DNA of 64,000 nt from Sipunculus nudus (Eukaryota; Annelida; Sipuncula; Golfingiida; Sipunculidae). The stretch is taken from the NCBI GenBank assembly GCA_026874595.1, contig CM049306.1, positions 75,579,642 to 75,643,641 of the forward strand. The letters are read 5' to 3'. Of this stretch, positions 1 to 12,686 are shown in pieces. The first letter of the stretch is position 1. The number at the start of each line of letters is the position of its first letter. Made by a program: the position numbers and the translations under genes. Below the pieces are notes generated by a model that saw only the letters and a program-made list of their open reading frames with translations, was not told the origin of the DNA and did no database searches.

Positions 1-219
1 TAAATTATGAATTCCTGAGTATATTTGGGATATTTAACTACAAAGTTTTACCAAGTGTTTGAGTCAATGTTTGTATTAACTTAATTAAATTTGAAATTAT
101 TTCAGTTCAATTGTAAATTACATCTGTGTCATGAGTTTGTTATGAGTGAATAAAGGTCTGCATAACTGAGATCCGAACTTCCATTGCACAGGTTTGCATT
201 AGGCCTGTAGGCCTTGTTT
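1..219 (+). mobile_element. 3' end of a Helentron-like element (family 6), 5' part outside the window
   Basis: The segment ends with ATTGCACAGG, a spacer, and the hairpin AGGCC-TGTA-GGCCT at 201-214, followed by TGTTT. The same block recurs at 63049-63084 with one change in the hairpin, so it is a repeat terminus and not chance. A short hairpin next to a T-rich end fits the 3' terminus of Helitron/Helentron-type elements. Nothing else is recognisable in the first 180 bases, and the 5' end would lie upstream of the window. Confidence 0.45.
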
Positions 220-244
220 CTAATTTTCATGATTTTATTTTCTG

Positions 245-2284
245 TTTTTAGCTCAGCTGACTGTAAGTCATCTGAGCTATAGCGATCACTCTTTGTCCAT
301 CGTCCGTCCAGCCGTCTGGCCGTCCAGCCGTACGTCCATTAACAGGGCACAAACTGTAACTGTAAGACCTAGAATCTTGTAACTTGACATCCTGGGAGGT
401 TCATAAAAAATCTCCTTGGAAACCTGAAATTAGGTCTCTGTTACCCATATTCTTCGAGCTATGGGGCTCCGAAGTACATCCCAGAATAATGGAAAATTTG
501 ATACAAAAGCTCAATTATCTGAACAACTAATGCAGTGATCACCATGATTTTTTGCATGGATATTGATCACTGAGTGTTTCATCAGTTTCTGCAGTCTGGT
601 CACCTGTATTTTCCCGATTTTTACAAATTTTTTTCTCTATTTTTGAGACCTCTTAAGATGTGGTCATCTGTTAATAGGTCACAAATCGTAATTACTGGAC
701 CTAGAATCTTCTCACTTGACCTGCGGGGATGCCACTGAAAAGTCTCTGTGGAAACCTGAAATTAGGTCTCTGTTACCCATAACCTCTGAGCTATGGGGTT
801 CTGAAGTATTCCCCAGAATAATGGAACATTGGATACAAAAGCTCAAGTATCTGAACAACTATTGTATTAATCACCATGATTCTTTGCATGGATATTGATC
901 ATGGAATTTTTCATCAGTTTCTGCAGTCTGGTGGCGCCACCTGTATTTTCCCAATTTTTACAAATGTTTTTCTCTATTTTGGAGACCTTAAGATGTGGTC
1001 ATCTGTTAACAGGGCACAAATCATAATGACAGGACCTAGAATCTTCTCTCTTGACATGCAGGGAGGGCCATAAAAATCTCCTTGAAAACTTGAAATTAGG
1101 TCTCTGTTACCCATATCCTTCGAGCTATGGGGCTCCAAAGTACCCCTAGAATAATGCAAAATTTGATACAAAAACTCAAGTATCTAAATAACTACTGCAT
1201 TGGTCATCATGATTCTTTGCATGAATATTGATCATGGGATGTTCCATCACTTCCTGCAGACTGGTGGTGCCACCTGTATTTTTTCCAATTTTTACGATTT
1301 TTCTCTTTTTTTCAGACCTGCAATGACTGTCATATGTAAACAGGGCACAAATTGTAACCACTGGACCTGGAATCTTCAAACTTAATATCTAGGGAGGGCC
1401 ATGAAAAATCTCCTTGAAAACCTGAAATTAGGTCTCTGTTACCCATATCCTTCGAGCTATGGGGCTCATAAGTACCCCCGAAAAAATTAAAAATGTGATA
1501 CAAAAACGGTGTTTGTTTCTGGAGAACTCCTCTGAGACCCTTGGACTGATCTTCTGTAACCCGGCATAGTTGTTCCCTCACCTATGTAGTTGTGCATAAC
1601 AAAGACAGGTGGCACAACTTAGTACTCCTAAGAATAATTAAAAATGTGATACAAAAGCTGCAGTATCTGAATAACTAATGTACTGATGGCCATGATTTTT
1701 TGCATTCATATTGATCATGGAATGTTTCATCAGTTCCTGCAGACTGGTGGCGCCACCTATTTTTTAAAAATTTGTACACATTTTTTTCTCATTTTGAGAC
1801 ATTCAAATAAAGCCTCATCTTGTAACAGGGCACATTTGGTAACCACTTGACCTAGAATCTTCATACTTGACATCTAGGGAGCTCCATGAAAAGTCTTCAT
1901 GGAAATCTGAAATTAGGTCTCTGTTACCCATATCCTTTGAGCTATGGGGCTCATAAGTACCCCCGAAAAAATTAAAAATGTGATACAAAAACGGTGTTTG
2001 TTTCTGAAGAACTCCTCGGAGACCCTTGGACTGATCTTCTGTAACCCGGCATAGTTGTTCCCTCACCTATGTAGTTGTGCATAACAAAGACAGGTGGCAC
2101 CACCTGCAATCCTTTTTGGGCAGTCTGAATCTGGGTGTCTTTAAGATAACAGCTGATATCACAGGAGTGGCTCAATGTATTGAGCTGAAAGTTAGCATGT
2201 ATATAGATCTTGGATCTCCACATCTTGTAATCGAATTCAACAATCCTTAATTTAAATTGTGTCATGGCCCATGGGCCACTAGTT
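245..2284 (+). mobile_element. Non-autonomous Helentron-like element, family 1 copy A1
   Basis: The 5' end at 250-278 is a hairpin: arms AGCTCAG/CTGAGCT, one mismatch, inner arms TGACT/AGTCA and loop GTA. A GTCC/GTCT-rich stretch follows, then about five tandem core units of roughly 333 bp. Each unit carries the phrases 'gacctagaatctt', 'aaattaggtctctgttaccc' and usually the palindrome GGTGGCGCCACC. The 3' end has the palindrome TGGCCCATGGGCCA at 2265-2278 and CTAGTT. The inverted subterminal repeat found in sister copies (GTCAGCTGAGC) has decayed here. No protein is encoded; short ORFs in the units are by-products of the repeat. The design matches Helentron-associated elements (DINE-1/HINE, bivalve pearl/CvA). 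Confidence 0.72.
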
Positions 2285-2324
2285 AAGATTGTCAAATGAC
2301 AGCAGTTATGTAACCTTGCTTATA

Positions 2325-2494
2325 CAGTAAAACCTGAGAGTTAAGACCACCTGACGTGCCACACCAAAAGCGGTCTTAAGTCACAGGTGGTCTTAAGTCT
2401 CAGGTGGTCTAAGTCTCAGCATGAAGCGAACAAAGAATATAAAGGCATATATGTCTACGTAAACATTTATTTATTTATTATAAAAATAGATACT

Positions 2495-2540
<46 letters not shown>

Positions 2541-3796
2541 ATATATATATATATATATATATAATCAAAATATTCACAACAATATTTACAAATTTACAAC
2601 AATATTTACTTAAAACACTGAATCAATCTTGTTCTGCTTAACAAAGAGAATCTTATTTATAATTATCGAAGAAAGCTGGTCCTTTTATAACTTTATTAAA
2701 CAAGCCTTTGTCAAAGGCTTTGAATAGCTTGTTTGTCATATTGCACAAACACAAACCGCTAATTAATGATGTACCATGAGTACACACTGAGTCACTTTGT
2801 TGATCACTGACTTGTGCTCACCGTAATAAGAAGCAGACCCCATTAACATCTCAATAAACTTCAAAGCAGGTATGAAGGGATCGATCATTAGATTACAGGT
2901 GACTGCTCACGTTATCAAACTGTCTCTCTATATTGGTACTATGGTAGTAAGCATTGAGTCCTATTGCCTTATTGATGAATATTCTATTGATGTTATCGAA
3001 GCAGGTCATCAGTTTGTCGTCGTCATGAACTGACATGTTGTCAAGTCAAAATGTGTGTGATAAGCAATGACAGTTGATCGCTTAAATTAAGCAATGACAA
3101 ACTTACTTTCATGACTCACTTTTTTAAAATTAAATCCGCGCAAATGTTATTTACACATCGCTAAGACTAGCTATGAACTCCGGTCAACTGGTCAACGACC
3201 GCAGCGTGCCAGAAATACAACGGGAGTTCTATTCGATGAATATTAATGAGGGATTTCCCTTAGAGCACGTGATCCTTACCTGTTTACTGTAAAGATGTTT
3301 TAGACAATCGTTAAACAAATTCGATGTGTTCAAAGATAGGCTGTGCTAAAAAAAAGTAATGGTACACAGAATTAAAGAATTGGGTCGTTTTACATGTTCC
3401 CTCGCAATATTCGCGGAACTTTCATTTTTCGAGAAAGATTAAAACCACGCGGGCCCTGGGCCAGTGACACCTGGAGGGGGTATTCTGAATTGATGTCCAA
3501 TTCACCGCGGGAAAAGTAGGTCACCATTGCCACCTGTACATTCACGAGACGGTCAATGGCACGGTCGTTTTAGTCTTAACTTAGGACGCCAGGTGCCACT
3601 ACCGCTTCACCAGGCGGTCGCTTAACGGAGGTAAAGACCAGCGACCGGTCACATTTGAGCGGTCGGTGGTCGCGTACCACAAACGGTCGCTCAACACAGG
3701 GGCATTAAAGAGTGATTAAGCTCGGTGCATTCATTTTTCGGTCGTAAGTCACAGACGGTCGCTGGCGGCAGTGGTCGCTTGGTTCAGGTTTCACTG
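2325..3796. mobile_element. Non-autonomous TA-flanked DNA transposon, pogo/Tc1-mariner-like
   Basis: The left end reads CAGTAAAACCTGA at 2325 and the right end is the inverse of CAGTGAAACCTGA, ending at 3796. Both ends are flanked by TA (2323-2324 and 3797-3798). Further in, both sides carry related 'gcgaccacc/gaccacctg' words. A TIR starting CAGT with a TA duplication is typical of pogo/Tigger-like members of Tc1-mariner. About 1.47 kb lies between the ends without a transposase ORF, so this is a non-autonomous copy. It encloses a (TA)n run at about 2496-2563. Confidence 0.6.
2496..2563. repeat. (TA)n microsatellite
   Basis: A nearly uninterrupted TA dinucleotide run with one C interruption lies inside the pogo-like element. 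An 84-codon open frame across it is only the translation of the dinucleotide repeat. Confidence 0.95.
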
Positions 3797-3798
3797 TA

Positions 3799-5144
3799 TT
3801 CACATCATTAAGCAGGCTTTTACCAAGGATTCTAGTATTTTATTTCACCCACATATCTGAAAAAAAAACCACAAGGCAGCTAGCTGTTGGACATGTTTAT
3901 TAGGGCCCCAATTGCCTTATTTTTAGCATTTATCTGATATCTGGCTAACTCTGTGTACATGTTAAAGAGCTGTAGGTAATTCTGCTAACTTGAGAAAGGT
4001 TCTTTTAACACCCCTGTGACATGATATGAGCTCTTATAACACCCCTGTGACAGGGATATGAGCTCTTATAACACCCCTATGACAGTGATATGAGCTCATT
4101 TATCTACAAACTGTTAGTGAACACAGCACTTGTAACCAGTTTGACAACAGAAAAAAAATATCCATATGTGGTTTATGTAACATGTGTGGAAGCTGAAAGG
4201 TCACTAGTTGTTGGTGGTGAGAATATATGAAGAATCTTTTTCAGTTGCAAAATTAATTTGCCCCCCGAATGTTCTTGGTGGACATGTTAGGGTTCAAGTG
4301 GGTGGCCATTTTGTTGGCCCCGTAACATGTTACAAACAAATGGATATAAATTAAGTGGACAACTTAATGTTATGTTGGATCAGTGCTTTTTTTACTTAAT
4401 TTTCAAAATTTACCTAAAGTCCAAGGTATTTTCTTTACTTAATATATGTAAGATATTGTAATAGGATGTAATATTGTATTCATCTGTACAAAAAGTAAAT
4501 TTGCCATATTCTTTATATAAAGGAAGTGGTTAGATAGGTCACAACTACCAAGAAAATGTGATTTATTGTGATGCATGTTATGGATGGCAGGATAATGTAA
4601 TTCCGACTAAAATAATCAGTAGTGTCTGGGTCACTGTTGTTTACAACTAAATTGTGTCAGTAGGTTAAGGATATACAGTATTTGTTTTACTGAGTGAACC
4701 AACATGAACAAAGAGATTTTGTAATTTGCCATGAGGTTATAACAGCCTGGCTGGAAGTCTGATAAACAGTGACTTGTAAATAAAGCAGTGCTAAAAATAT
4801 TCACCAGATACAGATTAGTTTACAAACTTCTTTGTGTCAGTATGTCAGTAGGTCACCTGGCTATTTTTAGGTGAATACTGAATAACACAGGGAAACAGGA
4901 TGTTTGTTCTCTAAATAGACACCCAAAGTCTCAGTCATCCAAAATAATTAAGGTGTATTTCTTGTAATTGCTACAGGTTGTATTGTAACTTTCAATTATT
5001 GAACAAACATCAGCATCAATAATAAAGGGTAAAAAATAGTGATTTGTGGGCTGCATTTTATGTTGAAAAAGCATAAAAAAATTAACCTTTGCATTTTAAT
5101 AATTAAAGGTCTGACAAAGAGTCTTATGTTATTCGTAATTAATC
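3799..5144. other. Unannotated AT-rich DNA with a 32-bp triplicate
   Basis: I see no gene here. At 4006-4100 a unit of about 32 bp ('taacacccctgtgaca' plus 'gatatgagctctta') occurs three times with small changes. The rest is AT-rich single-copy-looking sequence without convincing splice-flanked reading frames. Confidence 0.7.
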
Positions 5145-5915
5145 ACCCTGTCTATCCGTCTGTCTGTCTGTCTGTCTGTCCATCCACAAATTCAGTTCTG
5201 GATGATAACTCCAGTTTGGATTGACATGGATTTCAAACTTGACTTACATTTATGGCACACCACTTAGGCAAGAACCCTATTGATTTTGAGGTCATTAGGT
5301 CCAAGGTCACAGGACCCACTAATTTACAAAGTCTTTGGATTCATTATAAACCAAACTTCATCCTGAACCTTCCATCTTGCACATATGGCTCTCCTACCAA
5401 TTTTGAAGAACATTGTTGATTTGAGGGCCCAAGATCATAGGTCAAGGTCACTGCACCCACTTCTCTAAAAAGCTTGTGGACACATTAATACTTTGATGCT
5501 TTAAGGTAAAAGGTCAAGGTCATACATCCCACTTCTTGAAAAAACATGAGCCCACATTTTAAAGCAAAGTTTTCATCCCAGACCTGTCATTTTTCACTTA
5601 TTGGTCACATTCACAGTAGGGGAGATCCATATTTATTTTTGACATCACAAGGTCAAAGGTCAAGGCCACAGCACCATTTATATGCCAACCCGGCTTAAGT
5701 TTAATGCATTCGATGTAATTATTCCTCTATTGCTTGGGATGCTCTACTCCCATATTTTTGTACACAACTATCACTGATTCAAACCTAAACATCTTTGTTC
5801 AATTGTTAAATACTGTTTAGTCTCTGCATGTAATTATTTTCATGCACAACACAGCCTGCACTAGAAGTCTATGGGCCTTTTGCAGGACCCTTCCTGACCT
5901 GCTAGTATTCTAGTT
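5145..5915 (+). mobile_element. 5'-truncated Helentron-like element, family 4 copy D2
   Basis: The copy begins with a (GTCT)n tract at about 5157-5180 and runs through degenerate core units containing 'aggtcaaggtcac' and 'cacatatggctc'-type words. It ends with a 'gaccc...ctgacctg' block and CTAGTT at 5910-5915. The terminal block matches the 3' end of the fuller family-4 copy at 21511-21544. No 5' hairpin is visible, so the left end appears lost or diverged. Confidence 0.5.
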
Positions 5916-7873
5916 CTGGTATGGTTAACAAAAATAGGTCAAGATATCCTGTAATATCAGTTTACATTTTAATAGTGTTGACCCTTGATCTCTTACAATG
6001 GGTGTTGGTCAGATTAGTATACAATTAATATACTTTTCTCTCTTTCCAGAGACCTTGTAGACCATATATAAATTCAAAAGGGTTGTGATCTGAAGGGACA
6101 TGTTGGGATTTTGACACCAAGTTACAGAAATAATCTGAAAGATTAAAACATTTCCCAGATTACATATTAATATTCCTTAAAAATCGGTAATGTGTGAACT
6201 ATTGACATATGTCACTTTGTTAAAGATATGTAATTCTAATGCACATGTCCCATTAGAACTGTGTCATAGATGAAGTTCACCTGACAAGGAATTTAGTTTC
6301 ATGTTTGATCTGAGCCATGAAGGCACTACTCAGTAGGCTGGTAAGCCTGTGCTTAATTCATGACACAAGTCATAGGCAAGAAGGCACTGCAATGGACATG
6401 CATTCTCTTATATCATTACTGTGGTAAACAGTCAGTCTGTCTTTCTTTTGTGTGCAGTATCTCAAGAATCATTAGAGTGATTCCAAATTTTTACTGGTCC
6501 ATAAATGAAAGAGGTGCACTTTTTGATTTCAGGACTGTATGACCACTAGTCAAATCTTTAAAACAAGGCTCAGCATGCAGGGCCCCGATTAATTGAGGAC
6601 TGTTTCCTTCCTAATCATCTCCACTGGTAGTTATATATCCATCAGGTTGCAAGCATTAATATGTTTTTCCTTTGTTAATTTGGCTTGGCTGTGACTTTGT
6701 TTTTGGAATTGCTTTTAATTTCATGACCAATCATCAGTAAAAATTGGTTGACCTCAATTGACTGAAAATCAGAATTAATTGTTTGTTTATTGGAGTATGA
6801 AATTTCTGACCATATACATACCTGTACATTGTCTTAACTGATATACAAGGCTACATATTTGCTGATATATGTAATAATTCTAGAGCCTTGGGTAGTAACC
6901 TTTGGTAACCTTTGGTATGAAGTTATTAGTAAACACAGACTTTTCTAGAGTTTGCTCTGCACGATTTAAATGGAAGCAAACATTTCCTCATCACAAAGCC
7001 TATGTTATTTGCAAAATTTTGTGATTGATCATGGCACTGCAAGGTCGATGATCAGATTGTGTTGCACCAACCAGCCAATCATTGATTATAATTGATCTTT
7101 TGACCAATACATTTATGTAGTGAACACACTTGTTGGAAATTTTTCCATTCCACTGTCACATATGAATATTTCTTTTGTCCCTGTTTAGGACTAGAGCCAT
7201 AGTTTAAGAGAGCTAGTCAGTTCTTGAACTGTGACCAACTGTTACTGTGTAATCAGATTAGGATCCTAGAGGGGTTGTGGCCATGGACCACTATCTTGTT
7301 GATGGCATATTATATATGTATGTTTGTTATCACACGTTATGTGTCAGTACATTTTAATATAACATTACTTGTGTCAGTCTTGATCTCCATGCTAATTATC
7401 TTTTCACTTGAATCTTTTTGTATATATGTTAGATATGTGACATTATTAAAACACTCTTTTGTATCAGCAAAACGTGTAAATAGTTTCTCAGTGAGGTTAG
7501 ATTGAGTTAGCATTTGGTGTGTAAAAAGCATAACTCAATGACAGATTTAATGTGTGGCATGAGACATGATTTGAACCTATTATCGTGGGAAACCATGAAA
7601 CCACTTGCTGGGTTAATTTTGACATGTATGCTTGCCCAAAGAATGTGCTTTTTCACTGGGAAAATTACACTCAGATGAAGATTGGGGTTCTTTGAGGTTA
7701 CCAGAGATATATATATATACTTTATATATCACCTTTGTTTACAGATAGTCACTCGCTCTGACAAAGGCTACAGGGGTAGCTGAAAATTTAGCAACAATCT
7801 GTAATGTTATCCAAATAAATTATGATTGTTAAAAATGTTGGCGTTGATGTCTTGGCATCATTTTATGTTCATT

Positions 7874-7915
<42 letters not shown>

Positions 7916-8622
7916 TTTATGAGATAATATTAATATACACTGATTGCGTAGGAGGGCAAAAAGAATACTTTCACAGCCTAGGAAGTTTTGGTAAATGAAT
8001 GAAAAGTTCACAGATGAGTGGGTGAATGACTGAACAGGTGTTGGTGAGCTGTCTGTCTGGGAATCTTGTTTTGAGTACAAGTGGCGCACGCTGTTGGCAC
8101 TATACGTGTGTATGACTCATGCAAGGGTACGATAAGTGATTACAAAGCCAGTGTTGTCAAATGTGCCCACTTGCTGTGATAAAAGAAAAAAACAAATCAG
8201 ATGTTCATTTGTTGAAATAAGTATGCTGGTGGGTGGTAATACTGAGGGGGTCTTTCACTGTATCAGAATACTGGAAGTCTGGAACTTTTGATGATTATAA
8301 CAAAATAAATGAATAGTGATTTTATCTGTACAATATGGAATAGTTTGTTCAAATGTTTATTTGCCCACATCAGATTAGAAAAAAAAAATTTGCTTGATTA
8401 GAAATTTATCAAAGTTTAAATTTATAAATATCTATATGTTCAAACTATCTCTGTTATGTATCATAAAGCAATGTCACATATTCCATAAGTTTTGATCGTT
8501 TATATATAGAGCCTTAAAAAAATTTCCTGATTTTGATCATCAGATTGGAGCATATCAATTATTTGCACTTTAATTTAAGAATGTACCAAAGAATGAGGGC
8601 ACTTTGAACCAACTGTATTGTC
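5916..8622. other. Unannotated AT-rich DNA with a TA run
   Basis: No gene or transposon ends were recognised over 2.7 kb. There is a (TA)n run at 7877-7911 and a short TA tract near 7710. Open frames here are 60-95 codons, lack recognisable domains and are not flanked by convincing splice sites. Confidence 0.65.
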
Positions 8623-9206
8623 ACCACCTGGAGGGTATGCATTCATCCCCATTTATGTTTGGGTGATTGTTCACAACATAACTAAGGGCTTGGACAGCTG
8701 AGTGGTAAAACCCTTTGCCCTCTCCACTTGGGGGTTTGATTCCCGATGTGGCTATGAGAGTGGGTTGTTGTGGCCTTTTCAAGGTCGTTGGTTTTCTCCA
8801 GGTCGTTCGGTTTCCTACACCTTTACAGACTACCGAGCACAAACATCAGAACCATGGAGAGTGCCTTGTATTAGTTAAAATTATAACTAGTTGTACAATC
8901 CATGTAAAATAAATAAAGTTTATATTTATATTTATAACTCAGACAATCATGAGCCAAATCTAATGAATTTTTCAGGGCATTTCGGGAATAGGCCAGTGCA
9001 GAATTGATTAGATATTATTGTGGATTTGGCACTTGATCCGGATTCAGGAACTTTGTTAGGGAATATTCACAAGTGTACAGTCACTTGTACATGAATGGAC
9101 CTTGGAATATGAGCCAATTAAGTAAATACAAACATGGTTTTGGAAGCATCCCAAGTGTACAAAAGGGACCATCCACATGGCGGAGGCTTGAATGCAGATT
9201 TCTAGT
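8623..9206 (+). mobile_element. Helentron-like short element, family 7 copy F2, split by a SINE
   Basis: The 5' sequence (CACCTGGAGGGTATGCAT...) and the 3' sequence (CCACATGGCGGAGGCTTGAA ... CTAGT at 9202-9206) match copy F1 at 50266-50635 over the whole length. Two CACAAGTGTACAGTCACTTG-type words and 'gaccttggaatatg' are shared. The alignment is interrupted exactly between 'ataact' and 'cagaca' by the 250-bp SINE at 8684-8933. The 3' hairpin of F1 (CATTC/GAATG) is damaged here. Confidence 0.6.
8684..8933 (+). mobile_element. tRNA-derived SINE with a Meta-type central domain
   Basis: The head is tRNA-like. It has an A-box-like CAGCTGAGTGGT at 8695-8706 and a B box GGTTTGATTCC at 8733-8743, with normal spacing for an internal RNA polymerase III promoter. 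The central part has two 'ggttttctccaggtcgttcgg'-type segments, resembling the conserved domain described for MetaSINEs of marine invertebrates. The tail is AT-rich (aaataaataaag). ATAACT flanks both ends (8678-8683 and 8934-8939) as a probable target-site duplication. The SINE encodes no protein and would be mobilised by a LINE. Confidence 0.72.
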
Positions 9207-9266
9207 ATAGTTTGGTTCTTGTAGCACCTGTCGACTGAGAGAGTACATGTATATCTAATTGCACCC

Positions 9267-9363
<97 letters not shown>

Positions 9364-10057
9364 CAGTATTTCTTTTGCATCTGCATATAGTTATCCGACC
9401 TGGTACTTTTGGATCAGTGATTAGTCCTCAGTGCCACATTATTACAAAGTTTATAACTTAAGCTGCCCAGAATTTCCACTTAAATATTATTTACAGAACT
9501 ACTAACTACAGAGTGAAATAAAGATATAGCAATCTAGCTCTGTTCCAAATATGAAGCAATATGTTTGAGCAATGAGTAATTTATAGAGTAATTATTATGG
9601 ACAAACAAACACACTGGGGTATGTGACTGTCTAGTTGGCTCATCACATAGTGTTACACTAATGAATAAACTGGCCTACAGCATGGTTCTGCACACATAAA
9701 GTTAATAGTAGAACTTGAACATTTGTAGTACAACAGAACACCTACTCATGTTGCCAGACAGAAAATAAATGTGTTTATTATGTATGTGTAGGGGTTCATC
9801 ATCAGTTATATTGTTGGTTAGCGAATATGACGCAACACCATCTTTTGTCATAAATTTGAAACATTCTGTTGGTCTAATAATTCACCAGTTGTCCTTGTTG
9901 GACCTGTTTGCCTTTTGAATGGTTGCCACAGTTGTAGTCTCCCCACATTTTATTAATGTTAATATAAACAATATGGACAGCCTGTGCATTGTGGGATCCT
10001 GCTTGTTGGCTTATTTTTATAAATGGCTTAAGAGATTATCTTTATTTAACAACATTA
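9207..10057. other. Unannotated DNA with a long (TA)n run
   Basis: A (TA)n run of about 90 bp lies at 9271-9361. The remaining sequence is AT-rich without a recognised gene, splice-flanked frame or transposon terminus. Confidence 0.7.
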
Positions 10058-12686
10058 TTTTTAGCTCAGCTGACTATAAGTCATCTGAGCTATAGTCGTG
10101 GTCCATTGTCCGTCGTCCGTCCGTCTGTCCGTCCGTCCGTCCGTCCGTAGATGTGGCACGTTTTGAAACCGTAAGACTTAGGAATCCAAAATTTGGCATA
10201 ATGTTAGCTGTCCCCAAGATCTCCTACCAAGCCGAAAACTGGGTCTTTGCGACTTTGTTCCTTTGAGAAATTAAGGAAAAACCTCAATTTTTTATTAAAA
10301 ACCTATTTTCACACTTTAGGGCTGCCTAATATCAAAACCACTCATCTGTTTTTCCTCATATTTACCATAAATATTCCTCTATATAGTTCCTATGTACATG
10401 CCAGAAATTATGTCTGTATTATATAATTTAAGAAAGTTATGGGCCAGAACATAATGCATTTTGTAAAAAATCAGGAAAGATATTTGATCACTTAACACAA
10501 AACTTGTTAAAGCTATGGACTTTTTTTCAAGTAATATAACTTTAATTAATCAAAATTAAATTGTATACCCAAAATTAGATCAAAATCTTTTAAATTTTTT
10601 AAAATATTAGCAAAAACAAAAAATTGGTACCTTAAATTTTGCCTAACTTTGACCATGGCACGTTTTTTTCCTGTAAGTACTGTGGATTTAATTTTCTCAG
10701 TATGTTTTTGTTAGCATTTTGTCTGTTAACACCAAAAATTTGAAACCAGTTGATCAAAAACTGTAGATTTTATTCAAGTTTTCAAGCACCATTTAACATA
10801 TTGTTTACATCAGGCTAGTGTTATGCAGTTTGCAAGAGCTCAGCTCCCCAGCTTAAGCTCTCAGTTCCTAAAATTTGGCATACAATTAGATGTCTCTAAA
10901 ATTCCCTACAATGCCAAGAATTTGGTCACTAGGACTTAATACCTTTGAGATATTAATGAAAAACTTCATTTTTCAATTAAAAACCCGTTATTTCACTTCA
11001 ATACTGCCTAATATCAAAACCACTGATCTGACTTTAATCATATATAATATACATGTTTTTCAATACATTCTCTGTGCACATGCCAGAAATGATGTCAGTA
11101 TTGCGTAATTGTTTTAAGTTATAGGCCCAAACATAATGCACTTTGTAAAAAATCAAGAAATATATTTACTCCCTTAACAAGGGGCTTGCTGAAGCTAGAG
11201 ATTTTTTGTCAGGGATGTAAGATTATTTAATCATGATTCAATTGAATACCCAAAATTAGTTCTGAATTTTTAAAATTTTATAAGTTATTAGTATAAATAT
11301 AAAATTAGTACCTTAAATTTTGCCCAACTTTGACCATTTCACTTTTGTTAAATGTGAGCTCTGTTTATATAATTTTCATATCATGCACACACAAGGGTTT
11401 CAGCTTTTTAGTTTAGAAAGCTGAAAGAAATTGGCCAAAAATTGTAGCTTTTATTAATGTTTTTTATGAGACCCTGTCAGACTTAGGGCTCTCTCCAGCC
11501 CCTCTTGAGTCACCACTTTGTTGACCTTGTTGACCTTTCATCAAATTATGCACGCTTGAGGCGAGAATCCAGGCAGCTTAATGGCCAGCCACAGTTGATC
11601 CAGGTGTCCAACCCAACTCATCTAGTAGTTTTAACCAACAACATAACAATAAACAATAAATTAATAAATTTTTATTGGTTTTTAATAACAAATTAAAGAA
11701 AAATAGAAAAGGAATTTGTTAGTTTATAATAACAGGGAATTACCTTGCAGTTACTGATGATATAAGAATCTTGTATCGATGGGTAGAATGTCACATATTC
11801 CAAATAACACCATGCAGTCACCTATGGCATTTTTCAGTTCAATTTTAATGATAAAGAAGTAAATCATATTATTCATTACTAATCATTAGGGATTATATGA
11901 AGGAAATTAATGATAGACAAAGATGCAGTTGATAATATTAATCTAGATTCCTACTGTGTCTAGTGTGTACATTGATGTGAAATTAGTCCAGAATGAATTT
12001 TTTACAGTTATTTTTTAATATAAATAAAGGCCATAAAACCAGGTACTTATAATCATTATTTATATGTGTGAATTTTGTATATTCTGGATTCTCACCATCT
12101 TTGTTTGGTGAAAACTGAATAAATACCAGACATGGTGGGAATACTTTGTAATTGTATTTAAATATGAATATGATTATGTACTCCATTATAAAATTTCTTG
12201 CATAAAGAATGGGAATTCAGGTAAAAATGAAAGTATATGAATACTCTTGCAAATACTTTCAAAATGTATTCATGAATGCATTCATGAATATATTCTTTAA
12301 TATTATTTTAATAATCATATCAGTTATATTTCATTTTAAAAAATCATATGATTCTCTTATTATTTTTAATAAAAATTATATTTGGGACAATATTTGTAAT
12401 TTTTTTAATAAATAGTTAAACTCTTATATTATATGTTCTGCTTATAAGTTATATGGCCAAGTCAAAATCTGTGTGACAGTAGTACTCCATTTGTTAATAA
12501 AATAAATGAAATCAATCCTCTTCCCTGTTCCAAAGGTACTATCAAAATCATACATAAGCTAAACAACAACAACTCATAATACAGCTTATATTTATTACCA
12601 CACAAAACCAGCATGTGCCTCATTTCTAAATAATATTTTTTTATCATATATAACAGCTGAGCGTCGTGACCCATAGGTCCCTTGTT
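10058..12686 (+). mobile_element. Helentron-like element, family 1 copy A2 (diverged core)
   Basis: The 5' hairpin begins at 10063 (AGCTCAG/CTGAGCT arms, inner TGACT/ AGTCA diverged to TGACTATAAGTCA). A pure GTCC/GTCT microsatellite follows at about 10110-10147. The 3' end carries the inverted repeat CAGCTGAGC at 12654-12662, the decayed palindrome GACCCATAGGTC and CTTGTT at 12681-12686. The core differs from copy A1: two units about 700 bp apart share 'ctaaaatttggcat', 'aatgccaagaa' and 'tgcctaatatcaaaaccact'. The same ends around a different core suggest module exchange within the family. Confidence 0.7.

Noticed and set aside
2387-2641. 84-codon frame over the (TA)n run, with tyrosine-isoleucine repeats
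   Set aside because: It is the translation of a dinucleotide microsatellite inside a transposon. The similar frames at 7829-8089 and 62192-62467 are rejected for the same reason.
8684-8760. Functional tRNA gene
   Set aside because: A and B boxes are present, but no acceptor stem or anticodon arm folds by eye and the sequence continues into a SINE body and AT-rich tail.
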